From: Tomocerus qinae
Lineage: Eukaryota > Arthropoda > Collembola > Entomobryomorpha > Tomoceridae
Assembly: GCA_020055645.1 (NCBI GenBank)
Contig: CM034549.1
Location: forward strand, 18,993,930-19,057,929
DNA: 64,000 nt
Direction of reading: 5' to 3'
Shown here piece after piece: positions 13,978-28,263 of the stretch (the first letter of the stretch is position 1; the number at the start of each line of letters is the position of its first letter). The translations under genes were made by a program, and so were the position numbers. The notes below the pieces were generated by a model that had not been told where the DNA came from, did not search any database, and saw only the letters and a program-made list of their open reading frames with translations.

Positions 13978-15005
13978 AATTAACGTGATACAATATAGGT
14001 ATATCAAATTCATATTTTTATATCTATAAGAATAATTACTTAATTACTATAAAACATAATAAATGACAATGCAAATTGGATCTCTTTGAATACTCAATAA
14101 TAATGATGAAGGCCAATGTGTGTAGACATCTCTTGATAATAATATTAATTTTATAATTTTAATTAAATAGATACAAAGTGTACACACATACAGACACGAT
14201 AGTGTAAATGAAGTTATATTAATTAATTATTATTGATTGTCTATTATTGTTTATTAAGTGTAAGACGAGCAACGTGCTCAGGTATAAAACTTTAGTTTGA
14301 TGGTTTGAGAGACCAATGGTCTGGATTATATTTAGTCGGTGGTCAGGCGTTAATTGAAGTCCTTAGCATGCAATAAATTATATTAAATGTTCAAATATTT
14401 TACCAACCGCAACAACAACCGCAACAACCGCACTATCAAGCGCAGAAATTTCATCAAAAACTGTATCAATGTATAATTAACGTGATGCAATATAGGTATA
14501 TCTTAAGATGTATATCATATCTATAGCAGTAATTACTATAAAATATAATAAATGACAATGCAAATTGGATCTCTTTGAATACTCAATGATAATGATGAAG
14601 GGCAATGTGTGCAGACACCCCTTGATAATATTAATTTTATAATTTTAATTAAATAGATAAGTGTACACACATACAGACACGATAGTGTAAACCAGATTAT
14701 ATTAATAAATTATCATTGATTGTCGATTATTGGTTATTAAGTGTGAAGACAAACAACTTATTTTAAAATTTCGCACGGATTTCACTAAGAATAAAGTACT
14801 ACTCAGGTATAAAACTTTTATGTTTGATTCGATAAACCAATGGTGTGGATTATAATTAGTCTGTGGTCAGGCGTTTAAAGTCCTTAGCATGCAGTAAATT
14901 ATATTAAAAGTTCAATTGTTTTACCAACCGCAACAGCAACCGCAACAACCGCACTATCAACCGCAGAAATTTCATCAACAATTGTATCAAATACTGTATC
15001 AACAC
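13978..15005. repeat. Two tandem units of about 0.5 kb, left arm
   Basis: Unit A (about 13978-14475) and unit B (about 14476-15005) both start AATTAACGTGAT[A/G]CAATATAGG and both end in a run of CAACCGCAACAACCGCACTATCAA-like sequence. They share blocks throughout (ATGACAATGCAAATTGGATC; GTACACACATACAGACACG). Unit A of this arm lacks about 40 bp that unit B and the mirrored unit A in the right arm (near 24110-24150) retain. Confidence 0.8.
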
Positions 15006-18000
15006 TATTATTTACAGAATAAACACTTGTTATTTATTGAGGCTATGTGCATTTAGCAAAATAATTTTAAAAGTACACTCGAAAAACAAAGTTTTATATA
15101 CCTGAGACTACATGTGGTTATGTCATGTACACTCCAATGTTTGAATAATCAGAATAGTAGCATTTGACAATTTATTAATACATCAATGAATGTTTAAATG
15201 TATTTTCAAAGTTTGTGTCAGATTATGGGTATATCTCATGCCTATCTAAGAATTGAATGTCAGTAACGATAACATATAATAAACAATAAGCTAAACGATG
15301 TCCCTGTGAGTACTTGTATTTGGTGAACATAAAGGTGTGTAGGACAAAAACATTGTAAATATCTGTGTATGACTATACATGTGAGGGTAAGGGTATGCAA
15401 TGAAGAGATATGGAAAAGGGGTTAAACACAATGGTATGTAGTGGACAAGAAGGTACCTGTAAAGATGCATTACAACATTGTACAGACATACACATTTCAA
15501 TACTTTAAAATATCCAGGCAATGGAAATAAGTTATTTCCCTAAACTGGAATACGTTTGAAACAAAAGAGTTGCTATGACCTTTAGTCAAAAAATCCTTTC
15601 TCAGAAAGGATTTACATAAAAGCTTTTTCTTGTAAGTTTCTTTCAACTTACGCATATATTTTAATTCTACGAAGGTCTTTACTAAGAATATTGTCATTAT
15701 TAGCCGTGTGTGATAATAATTCATAGTCTGAGGTAGTAATACAAGTGCAGGTTACAAATTAAACTCGCATGATTGTACAGAAAGCTGTAAGTCTATTCTT
15801 TGCTAATTATAAAGATATGTCTCATACATTAGCTTAATTCTTGTACTTAAATAGGAATTATCATACCAAAATGTGAAAATTTTTCCTAATATGTTGCAAC
15901 TTTATTACTGAATACTCGGAAACTTGTAAAAACAGTCGACAGACATGGATAGGCACACATTTACATAATCTTTCAAAAATACTAGACCAACCTCACTAAC
16001 CGCACAACTAACCGCAGCAATAGCGTCAGCAAACGAAGTCAAGACCCCGAAAACTACAACAGAAAGTCTTAAAAAATCTATGTATAATATTTCACCAGGT
16101 TTATTGTCAAATAGTACTGATTCTGAGTCTATATTTTGTTCTTTAACACATATTAAAACTTACAATCAATAACGCTAATATGGAAGGGACTAACCGTATA
16201 AGTATCTGTATAGGTGAAGGTTATGAGCTATGCTCTAAGGGCAAGTACCTTAAATTATTCTTCAAGCAATAACAATACAATACAAAATGTTATTTTCAAT
16301 ACAATAATGGGATAATCCTTCGTGGCGTTCAGAAGAAGCAAGGTAATCCTTTTCCAAAAATACGTTTACATGTATGTTCTTACTTATATACTTTATTTAT
16401 ATTATCGAATGAAGCGGTGTACTATGATGTGTAAAATGTTACACTTAAATAGGGGTAGTTTCATCACATTACAACTAAGTTATCATTAAAATCTAGTTTC
16501 AAAAGTAATGTTGGGCATATTTTCAAATTATTCCCATTATTGCGACTTATATCTTCGATATATTAGACGTAATCGAACAAATGAATTGCTTGGGATTAGA
16601 TTATATGTAACTGAGGTAAAATATGAGAAACCAAGTCTATATATTGTTTCTAACGATTTTGCAGCAGTTATTCAAAAGTTAGAATTATTTCAAGTGTATC
16701 TTGAGAAAGTTTATTCTCAATCATTTCGTAGATATTCTGCGGATCGCAATCTCGAAAAATGTCCTATGACTCTGATGGAGCAAAGGTTTCTATATCATCT
16801 TTGTGTCCAGAGTATTGTGATTATAGATTGACTTTAAAAAGAGTAATGTTGCCTGCATATACATTACAGACTACAAATGTGTGAAAACTGTCCAACTCTA
16901 AGGAAGATAATTGTATTGTGCAAATTGTACACAAATTACACAATTTTTTTTTAAAATTAATCCAATAACATGTACCAAATAAAAGTACTTCATTTGTAAA
17001 ATGCGGTTATTACTAAGCCGAGTTTATTTGTACTAAGCCAGAATTCTACTGTTGTCATAGAAGAAAAGCAGGTGACATATAAAAATTTTATATGTTCATA
17101 TTAAAGTAAATACTTTTAAAGCTTATCGCCGATTTTGTTAATTAATTTTCCTAGTTAATAAGCCTAACATAACCTATTAACACAAGTAAGTTTAATTTAA
17201 AAATATAAAACACTCAAATGAATGGTCAAATGTGAGTTAGTGTAATTTATTGTCCGTTTTTGTGCTGATTATAATATAATATGCCGAATTGCAATTAAAT
17301 ATAGTCTGGTATCGAATAAAAATATAAGTTTTAAATTGATTGTATAATTATGAAAGTTTTAAGTAATAGTATTTTATTTTTTAAATATAAATGAATTACT
17401 TTTATTTACAAAAAATACTCTAAAAACAAGAACAGTTTTAGAACTGCTGAAGACATGGTCCGTCTAAAACCTGGTATTTTAATAGTAGAAGTCTAATTAA
17501 CAAAACTAAATCAAAATAATTGTCGGTTTAGCATTTTGAAAATTGTATTAGAAATCCCTCAAGTGACATACTTTTTTTCACGTACTCAAATCAAACCAAC
17601 AAGAGGACATTTCATTCCAATGCAAGTGACAGCTTGCTAAACCGACAATTATTATCAATACGTAGTAAAAAAGTTGTAGACATAATAATATTACTTACTT
17701 GATGGAAACAGAATGTTTATGATGACTGTCAAAAGTACGAAAACGATTTCTTTGATGTCTGGTTATAAGTCAAATGATGTAAGTTTAGACAATATAATGA
17801 ACAAAAACGATTAGGGTACTTTGCTGTTATTATTGAATTTGCTTGTATTAAGCCAAAGTAGTATTGTTGTCGCAGCAGAAAAACAGCTGATATTTATAAT
17901 AACACAGGAGAAAACACAGGAGAATAACACAGGTACAAAGAAAAGAGCGAAAGGAGCTAGTTGAACTGCGGTTAAAAACGATATAGTTTTTAATTATTTC

Positions 18001-18729
18001 GTGGATGCAATGTCCAGACTATTTTTTGAATGCTCAAGCATTTAACTGATTGAGAGTAGAAAAAGGCTATAAATGGCTCAGATGTAAAAAGATATTCTCC
18101 TGATGGGATTGTTACTCTAGCATTTGGTCATAAAACATAAAATTGTATGAAGAAAACTTCAAAAGAATTGATTTTGTATAATATCAATGTTGATGTAAAA
18201 ACTTTGATGCCCGCCAATTTGCTGCATATTTTATTGATTGTTTTACTAGTTATGTAACATAACCTAATGTAACCTAATTTAGGTTAATTTAAATGCTGAA
18301 AAATGAAAATGAATTAACAATGTAAGCTAAAGTAATCCATCGTTCTCTAATGTAATTTAATGCATTGAAATTGTATTCTGAATATAAATTATGATGGTGA
18401 ATGAAAATTAATTTAAAATTTTTCTACATAAATCTGTTTCGTGTGCATATATTTATTTTAAACTAAGAAAAAATTACTTTCATTTACAAATAAAAGATTC
18501 TGAAGCGCTAAAACAGTTTGCAAAATTGTACAAATAATCAAGCTGCTAAGAACAGAAAAACTGCGGTTTTCAAACTATCAACATTATTAGGCACATAAAT
18601 ATCCACTTAAAGCCATTGACTCAGTGTTATCTTAGTTAAATTTTGCATAAATAACGTAATAAATCATTCATATCATGCATAAATTTTGGGAAATTAAAAT
18701 AAAAGTCACACTTTTACATATACACACGG

Positions 18730-18905
18730 ACCGCAGTATCAACCGCAGTAACCGCAGTATCAACCGCAGTAACCGCAGTATCAACCGCAGTAACCGCAGT
18801 ATCAACCGCACTTACCGCAGTATCAACCGCACTAACCGCAGTATCAACCGCACTAACCGCAGTATCAACCGCAATAACAATCGCGTCAACCGCACTATTA
18901 ACCGC
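18730..18905. repeat. CCGCAGTATCAA-type minisatellite, left arm
   Basis: Alternating CCGCAGTATCAA and CCGCAGTAA or CCGCACTAA words repeat about seven times, then decay into CCGCAATAACAATCG. It translates in two frames to Ser-Ile-Asn-Arg or Ala-Val-Asp-Thr repeats, which explains the repetitive ORFs here. Related CCGCAACAACCGCACTATC words also occur at the ends of the 0.5-kb units (14410-14450 and 14930-14970) and near 15995. Confidence 0.85.
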
Positions 18906-19194
18906 AATGTTATTATTCATTATTTCACAATCTTAATATATATTTCACGTATGTATCTCACCAATCATTTACGTAAAAATTATTGATGGAATGATCTTTA
19001 TGGAAAGATTATCCTATCAACAAACTGATTCAATAGGTCAGGTTCGTAATTTCTAACGTAAAACCTTAATAACGTAATTCCTAAGGTGCGACTTCACTTA
19101 TACATACTGTAGTATTATTGGTGAGACTTCACTCACGCAGTATCATACATACATAACCTATTAATCATATTAAATCTTAGAATATATTTAAGTC

Positions 19195-19318
19195 TGCCGG
19201 GACTAACTGTTGACGTAGTTGGACTAGAGAGCTAACAGAAAATGTCGGAGAAGTTTCTCCGAAATTTTCTGTGTCTCTAAGCTCTCTTGGTCCTCTGTCT
19301 CAACAGTTAGTCCCAACA
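19195..19318. repeat. Palindrome centre (stem with 2-base loop)
   Basis: GGGACTAACTGTTGA on the left pairs with TCAACAGTTAGTCCC on the right. Inside these, CTAACAGAAAAT pairs imperfectly with AAATTTTCTGTG, and the innermost CGGAGAA pairs with TTCTCCG around GT. The two arms therefore meet with essentially no spacer. Confidence 0.85.
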
Positions 19319-19594
19319 TTTATTTTAAATATATTCTAAGATTTAATATGATTAATAGGTTATGTATGATACTGCGTGAGTGAAGTCTCACCAATAATAC
19401 TACAGTATGTATAAGTGAAGTCCTGCATTAGGAATTACGTTATTAGGTTTTACGTTAGAAATTACGAGCCTGACTTGAATCAGTTTGTTGATAGGATAAT
19501 CTTTCAATAAGATCATTCCATCAGTAATTTTTACGTAAATATTGTTGAGATACATACGTGAAATATATATTAAGATTGTGAAATAATGAATAAT

Positions 19595-19755
19595 AACATT
19601 GCGGTTAATAGTGCGGTTGTGATTATTGCAGTTGATTGCAGTGCGATAACGGTTATATGCGGTTGATACTGCGGCCAAGTGCGGTTGATACTGCGGTTTA
19701 CTGCGGTTGATACTGCGGTTACTGCAGTCTGCAGTTACTGCAGTTGATACTGCGG
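19595..19755. repeat. CCGCAGTATCAA-type minisatellite, right arm (inverted)
   Basis: This is the reverse-complement counterpart of the array at 18730-18905 (TTGATACTGCGG words), shorter and more degraded. It sits about 340 bp beyond the palindrome centre, as expected from mirror symmetry. Confidence 0.8.
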
Positions 19756-22700
19756 TCCCATGTAGTATGTAAAAGTGTGACTTTTATTTTAATTTCCCAA
19801 AATTATGCATGATATGAATGATTTATTACGTTATTTATACAAAATTTAACTAAGATAACACTGAGTCAATGGCTTTAAGTGGATTTATATGTGCTAATAA
19901 TGTTGATAGTTTGAAAACCGCAGTTTCTGTTTAGCAGCTTGATTATTTGTACAATTTTGCAAACTATTTTAAGCGCTTCAAATCTTTTATTTGTAAATGA
20001 AAGTAATTTTTCTTAGTTTTAAAATAAATATATGCACACGAAACAGATTTATATGTAGAAAAAATTTTAAATTAATTTTCATTCACCATCATAATTTATA
20101 TTCAGAATACCAATTTCAATGCATTAAATTACATTGAGAACGATGAATTACTAACTTACATTGTTGAATTCATTTTCATTTTTCAGCATTTAAATTAACC
20201 TAAAATTAGATTACATTAGGTTATGTTACATAACTAATAAACAATCAATAAAATGCAGCAAATATCAAGTTTTTACATCAACATTGATATTATACAAAAT
20301 CAATTCTTTTGAAGTTTTCTTCATACAATTTTATGTTTTATGACCAAATGCTAGATAACCTTTAATCCCATCAGGAAGAATATCTTTTTACATCTGAAAC
20401 CATTTATAGCCTTTTTCTACTCTCAATCAGTTAAATGTTTGAACATTCAAAAAATAGTCTGGACACATTGATCCACGAAATAATTAAAAACTATATCGTT
20501 TTTAACCGCAGTTCAACTAGCTCGCTCTTTCTTTGTACCTGTGTTATTCTCCTTGTGTTTTCTCCTGTGTTATTATAAATATCAGCTGTTTTCTGCTGCG
20601 ACAACAATACTACTTTGGCTAATACAAGCAAATTCAATAATAACAGCAAAGTACCTAATCATTTTTGTTCATTATATTGTCTAAACTTACATCATTTGAC
20701 TTATAACCAGACATCAAAGAAATCGTTTTCATACTTTTGACGACAGTCATCATAAACATTCTGTTTCCATCAAGTAAGTAATATTATTATGTCTACAACT
20801 TTTTACTACGTATTGATAATAATTGTCGGTTTAAAAGTTTACTGCATTGGAATGAAATGTCCTCTTGTTGGTTTGATTTGAGTACGTGAAAAAAAGTATG
20901 TCACTTGAGATTTCTAATACAATTTTCAAAATGCTAAACCGGCAATTATTTTGATTTAATTTTTGTTAATTAGACTTCTATTAAAATACCAGGTTTTAGA
21001 CGGACCGTAGCATTCTAAAACTGTTCTTGTTTTTAGAGTATTTTTGTAAATAAAAGTAATTCATTTATATTTAAAAAATAAAATACTATTACTTAAAACT
21101 TTCATAATTATACAATCAATTTAAAACTTATATTTTATTCGATACCGAAACTATATTTAATTGCAATTCGGCATATTATATTATAATCAGCACAAAAACG
21201 GACAAATAAATTACACTAACTCACATTTGACCATTCATTTGAGTGTTTATATTTTTAAATTAAACTTACTTGTGTTAATAGGTTATGTTAGGCTTATTAA
21301 CTAGGAAAATTAATTAACAAAATCGGCGATAAGCTTTAAAAGTATTTACTTAATATGAACATATAAAATTTTTATGTCACCTGCTTTTCTCTATGACAAC
21401 AGTAGAATTCTGGCTTAGTACAAATAAACTCGGCTTAGTAATAACCGCATTTTAAAATGGTACTTTTATTTGGTACATGTTATTGGATTAATTTTAAAAG
21501 AATTATTGTAATTTGTGTACAATTGCACAATACAATTATCTTCCTTAGAGTTGGACAGTTTTCACGCATTTGTAGTCTGTAATGTATATGCAGGCAACGT
21601 ATTACTCTTTTAAAGTCAATCTATAATCACAATACTCTGGACACAAAATGATATAGAAACCTTTGCTCCATCAGAGTCATAGGACATTTTTCGGATTGCG
21701 ATCCGCAGAATATCTACGAAATGATTGAAGAATAAACTTTCTCAAGATACACTTGAAATAATTCTAACTTTGAATAACTGCAAAATCGTTAGAAACAATA
21801 TATAGACTGGTTTCTCATATTTTACCTCAGTTACATATAATCTAATCCCAAAGCAATTCATTTGTTCGATCCCGTAATATATCGAAGATATAAGTCGCAA
21901 TAGTTGGAATAATTTGAAAATATACTTAACATTACTTGAAACTAGATTTTAATGATAACTTAGTTGTAATGTGATGAAACTACCCCTATTTAAGTGTAAC
22001 ATTTACACATCATATTTTCATCATTCGATAATATAAATAAAGTATATAAGTAAGAACATACATGTAAACGTATTTTTTGGAAAGGATTACCTTGCTTCTT
22101 CTGAACGCCACGAAGGATTATCCCATTATTGTATTGAAAATAACATTTTGTATGTGTATTGTTATTTATTGCTTGAAGAATAATTTAAGGTACGCATAAA
22201 ACATAGCTCATAACCTACTACAGATATATACGGTTAGTCCCTTCCATATTAGCGTTATTGTGTAAGTTTTAATATGTGTTAAAGAACAAATATAGACTCA
22301 GAATCAGTACTATTTGACAATAAACCTGGTAGTGAAATATTATACATAGATTTTTAAGACTTTCTGTTGTAATTTTCGAAGTCTTGACTCGTTTGCTGAC
22401 ATATTGCTGCGATTAGTGTGCGGTTGAGGTTGGTCTAATATTTTGAAAGATTATGTAAATGTGTGCTATCCATGTCTGTCGACTGTTTTTACAAGTTTCC
22501 AGTATTCAGTAATAAGTTGCAACATATTAGGAAAATTTTCGCATTTTGTATGATAATTCCTATTTAAGTACAAAAATTAAGCTAATGTATGAGACATATC
22601 TTTATAATTAGCAAAGAATAGACTTCTCTGTACAATCATGCGAGTTTAATTTGTAACTTACCACATATATTACTACCTCAGACTATGAATTATTATCACA

Positions 22701-24848
22701 CACGGCTAATAATGACAATATTCTTAGTAAGACCTTCGTAGAATTAAAATATAAGGTGCGTAAGTTGAAAGAAACTACAGAAAAAGCTTTATGTAAATCC
22801 TTTCTGAAGAGGATTTTTTGACTAAAGGTCATAGCAACTCTTTTGTTTCAAACGTATTCAGTTTAGGAAATAACTATTTCCATTGCCTGGATATTTTAAA
22901 GTATTGAAATGTGTATGTCTGTACAATGTTATGTCCATCTTTACAGGTACCTTCTTGTCACTACATACCATTGTGTTTAACCCCTTTTCCATATCTCTTC
23001 ATTGCATACCCTTACCTCACATGTATAGTCATACACGAGATATTTACAATGTTTTGTCCTACACACCTTTATGTTCACCAAATACAAGTACTCACAGAGG
23101 ACATCGTTTAGCTTATTGTTTATTATATGTTATCGTTACTGACATTCAATTCTTAGATAGGCATGAGATGATATAATCTGACACAACTGAAAATACATTT
23201 AAACATTCATTGATGTGATTAATAAATTGTCAAATGCTACTATTCTGATTATTCAAACATTGGAGTGTACATGACATAACACATGTAGTCTCAGGTATAT
23301 AAAACTTTGTTTTCGAGTGTACTTTTAAAATTATTTTGCTAAATACATAGCCTCAATAAATAACAAGTGTTTTATTCTGTAAATAATAGTGTTGATACAG
23401 TATTTGATACAATTGTTGATGAAATTTCTGCGGTTGATAGTGCGGTTGATTTGCCGGTATGTTGCGGTTAATAAAACAATTGAACTTTAATATAATTTAC
23501 TGCATGCTAGGACTTTTAAACGCCTGATACAGACTAATTATAATCCACACCGATTGGTTTATCGAAATCAAACATAAAAGTTTTATACCTGAGTGAGTAC
23601 TTTATTCTTAGTGAAATCCGTGCGAAATTTTAAAATAAGTTGTTTGTCTTCACACTTAATAACCAATAATCGACAATCAATGATTAATTTATTAATATAA
23701 TCTAGTTTACACTATCGTGTCTGTATGTGTGTACACTTATCTATTTAATTAAAAATTATAAAATTAATATTATCAGGGAGTGTCTGCACATTGCCCTTCA
23801 TCATTATCATTGAGTATTCAAAGAGTCAATTTGCATTGTCATTTATTATATTTTATAGTAATTACTGCTATAGATATGATATATATCTTAAGATATACCT
23901 ATATTGCATCACATTAATTATACATTGATACAGTTTTTGATGAAATTTCTGCGGTTGATAGTGCGGTTGTTGCGTGTTATTGCGGTATTAAAATATTTGA
24001 ACATTTAATATAATTTATTGCATGCTAAGGACTTCAATTAACGACCACCGACTAAATATAATCCAGAACCATGTCTCTCAAACCATCAAACTAAAGTTTT
24101 ATACCTGTACTATATTCTTAGCAAAATCACTTGCGAAATTTCAAAATAAATTGTTTGTCTTACACTTAATAACCAATAATTGACAATCAATAATAATTAA
24201 TTAATATAACTTAGTTTACACTATCGTGATATGTATGTGTGTACACTTTGTATCTATTTAATTAAAATTATAAAATTAATATTATTATCAAGAGATGTCT
24301 GCAAACAATGGCCTTCATCATTATCATTGAGTATTCAAAGAGATCCAATTTGTTGTCATTTATTATGTTTTATAGTAATTAAGTAATTATTCTTATAGAT
24401 ATAAATATATGAATTTGATATACTATATTATATCACGTTAATTATATGTAAGCATTAAATTAATGAATATTATGTAATAAAATTTCCATTGGTATGGTTG
24501 CACTATCAAGTGAAAGATTAGGTTAGGTTAGTATACCTTATCATGAATGCAGTAGGCTATGGTTGTGGCTATCCAAGCATAGTGAGGGTGAGAATTACTA
24601 TCCGAGAGTAAGGTTAGTGTATGTGCTTGATGAGAGCCGTAAATATGGTTGTGGCTATCGATTTTAGAATCAAGATTGCGTCATGGTTGTGGCTATCCAA
24701 GTATACGATGGTGGACTACTATCCGAGCATAAGGGATTAGGTTAGTGGTTGTGCTTGATGAGTGCCGTAGGCTATGGTTGTGGCTGTCCGAGCCCTTTTA
24801 GAATCCAAGATGGCGTCATGGTTGTGGCTTACTGGTCCCCTTACTACT

Positions 24849-24854
24849 TATGTG
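24849..24854. repeat. Right target-site duplication TATGTG
   Basis: This is the direct copy of the hexamer at 13550-13555, directly after the last base of the element (...CCTTACTACT). Confidence 0.75.
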
Positions 24855-26058
24855 TATACTAGTTATCATGCACAGAAAACAAACAAAACATTATGTGTGC
24901 ACTTACTAAATGAAAATGAGAGAATAGACGAATATTATTAATGTTTTATTAGAAATGAAAGGGCATCTGGTTTCTAGTTCACGTTCAATATGCCATTGAC
25001 TGACTTCAGTGTGCTACTAGCCCCTCGACACGGCAAAACAACAAAAGATTGCACAAACCAACCTAACCAAATGACTCTTACTCGGTCACCTTGGATTGAT
25101 TGAAGCTTTTTCTGCTTTATTTTATCAATATTAAGTACTATTAACTATGTTCACTTTGTTCACTAAGCTCTAAATGCACACGCGGTGCAAAGTGCAAATT
25201 CTCATTTACTGTGGGTGGACTTCTTTTTATGCACATTATGGACATTCTTCAATCACATTCTCTAGTGGCCAAGTTAATATGATGATTAAAAGTAAAATAC
25301 ACAAAATAAAAAACTTTACATTTTAAAGCAATTGCAAGGTCCAAAGGATGAATGTTTTCTTCAATTATTGTACACTATATGATTATCATTAAAACTCATA
25401 AAATATATATCAAAACTATCAAACGCCCAGCGCAGAGCATAGGTGAGTAAGTCTAATAACTACTTCATACTTCTGAACTTGTAGTTAGGTACTCGTCACA
25501 GAGGGATGAAAACTTCTTTTATCTGAAATCTTGCCATTGCCACAAAAGATTTTTGCCAAGTTTTAGAAGCATTAAATCAAGTTTGCCTTCGCTTTTTTGC
25601 CTCTGTGTGCTTAGAGTATTATATTTAAGACACCAGAATACAAGAAACGAGCAATGAACATTACTTTCCATAATATTTATAAAACCGTTGTAAATGAATT
25701 CTCGCTTAGAATTAATCTTAGTTACTAATAAGACAAATTTTTGAAGACTGAATTTTGTGGATAATTTAAACAATCAATCGTAGGTGTATGGATATTTTTA
25801 TTCAATGTTGTTGCCCCGCCTTAAACTGTTGAATTGGATTTAAGTTGTGATTTCCATGAGTTGGTTGGGTGTATGCCATTAACGAACATAAACACACAGA
25901 TGTAAAAGTGAAATACAAATTCAATTTATTGAAGTTAATTATTATTATGAACAAAGAATACACCCATAAGTAATTGCATAATGACAAACAATTATTAAAG
26001 GTTAATCAAATGTTATCACTTCATATATTAAATACAGCTTTTATGCAAAAATTTACAT
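24855..26058. other. Intergenic, downstream of PSMD14
   Basis: AT-rich sequence between the palindromic element and the PSMD14 stop codon, including the PSMD14 3' untranslated region. Short ORFs (25519-25773 and 25802-25987, minus strand) show no known domain. No structured repeat was seen. Confidence 0.6.
25925..25930 (-). terminator. Candidate poly(A) signal of PSMD14
   Basis: AATAAA on the minus strand about 130 nt beyond the PSMD14 stop codon. It is a candidate by position and sequence only. Confidence 0.45.
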
Positions 26059-27785
<1,727 letters not shown>

Positions 27786-28263
27786 AATTATAGGTTTTAA
27801 TAAACTTCGATGCTTTTAATATGCACTTATATTTTGTTAACTTAATAGTGACAAGATGACAATGACAGCAACAACCTTTTCGTGTATGACAAAGTGACAA
27901 TAGCAATACAAATGACAAGCAAATACGCAAACAGCGAAATCCGAATCTTTGTGACTTGCAGATTTCAAGCTCCGCGCTTGCTGTATTTCAATTTAGTGAA
28001 AAATGCGCGTGTAGTTGAATGGCTATATTGAGCCTAAAGGCTGAACTAGCAGCTGCTAAATTTGAAATCGGCTTATAGTCAATAGGCTCATAAAGTCAAA
28101 AACTAAAAGGAGATTCTCAAAATTTTGAAATGTAAAACTTTAAAACAGTAAGAAGAAAGTGCCTTTCCTAAATCCTGGCAAAATGCTTTCACTTCTGTAG
28201 ATTTTCGCACTTTTGTCTTACTGATCTGCTGTCATAATCATAAGAACCTATCATAATATAGCC
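27786..28263. promoter_or_regulatory. Shared upstream region of PSMD14 and CMC1
   Basis: A 478-bp gap separates the two divergently read start codons, so both promoters must lie here unless distant upstream exons exist. The sequence is AT-rich with no clear TATA box in fixed relation to either start. I see no specific factor site that I could defend. Confidence 0.5.

Larger units (their letters stand above)
13556..24848. mobile_element. Giant palindromic (foldback) transposable element, 11.3 kb
   Basis: The two halves are inverted copies meeting at about 19253/19254 (CGGAGAA gt TTCTCCG at 19246-19261). The arms are about 5.70 and 5.60 kb. The outer ends are exact inverted repeats (AGTAGTAAGGGGACC at the left, GGTCCCCTTACTACT at the right) bordered by a direct 6-bp repeat TATGTG, the signature of transpositional insertion. 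The arms differ by scattered substitutions and many small indels. Each arm holds, from outside in, a tandem repeat of about 140 bp, two 0.5-kb tandem units, AT-rich unique sequence, and a 12-bp CCGCAGTATCAA-type minisatellite near the centre. No transposase, polymerase or capsid gene was recognised; the longest arm ORF (107 codons at 16508) is broken by indels in the other arm. A 6-bp duplication and AG...CT ends are features I associate from memory with Polinton/Maverick elements, but without their genes the class is inference. Confidence 0.85.

Noticed and set aside
18730..18905. Possible CRISPR-like array
   Set aside because: Units are 12 bp and contiguous with no unique spacers; it is a eukaryotic minisatellite.
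18675..18986. Repetitive ORFs (Ser-Ile-Asn-Arg and Ala-Val-Asp-Thr repeats) on both strands
   Set aside because: They are direct translations of the 12-bp minisatellite and have no independent coding evidence.
22883..23176. 97-codon ORF, mirrored by 15291-15521
   Set aside because: The open frame lies in the palindrome arm, differs between arms because of indels and has no recognisable motif.
13550..24854. Palindrome as a pure fold-back sequencing artefact
   Set aside because: Exact matching termini abutting a 6-bp direct repeat, unique flanks on both sides and reciprocal losses between arms favour a real insertion. Raw reads are still needed to exclude consensus errors.
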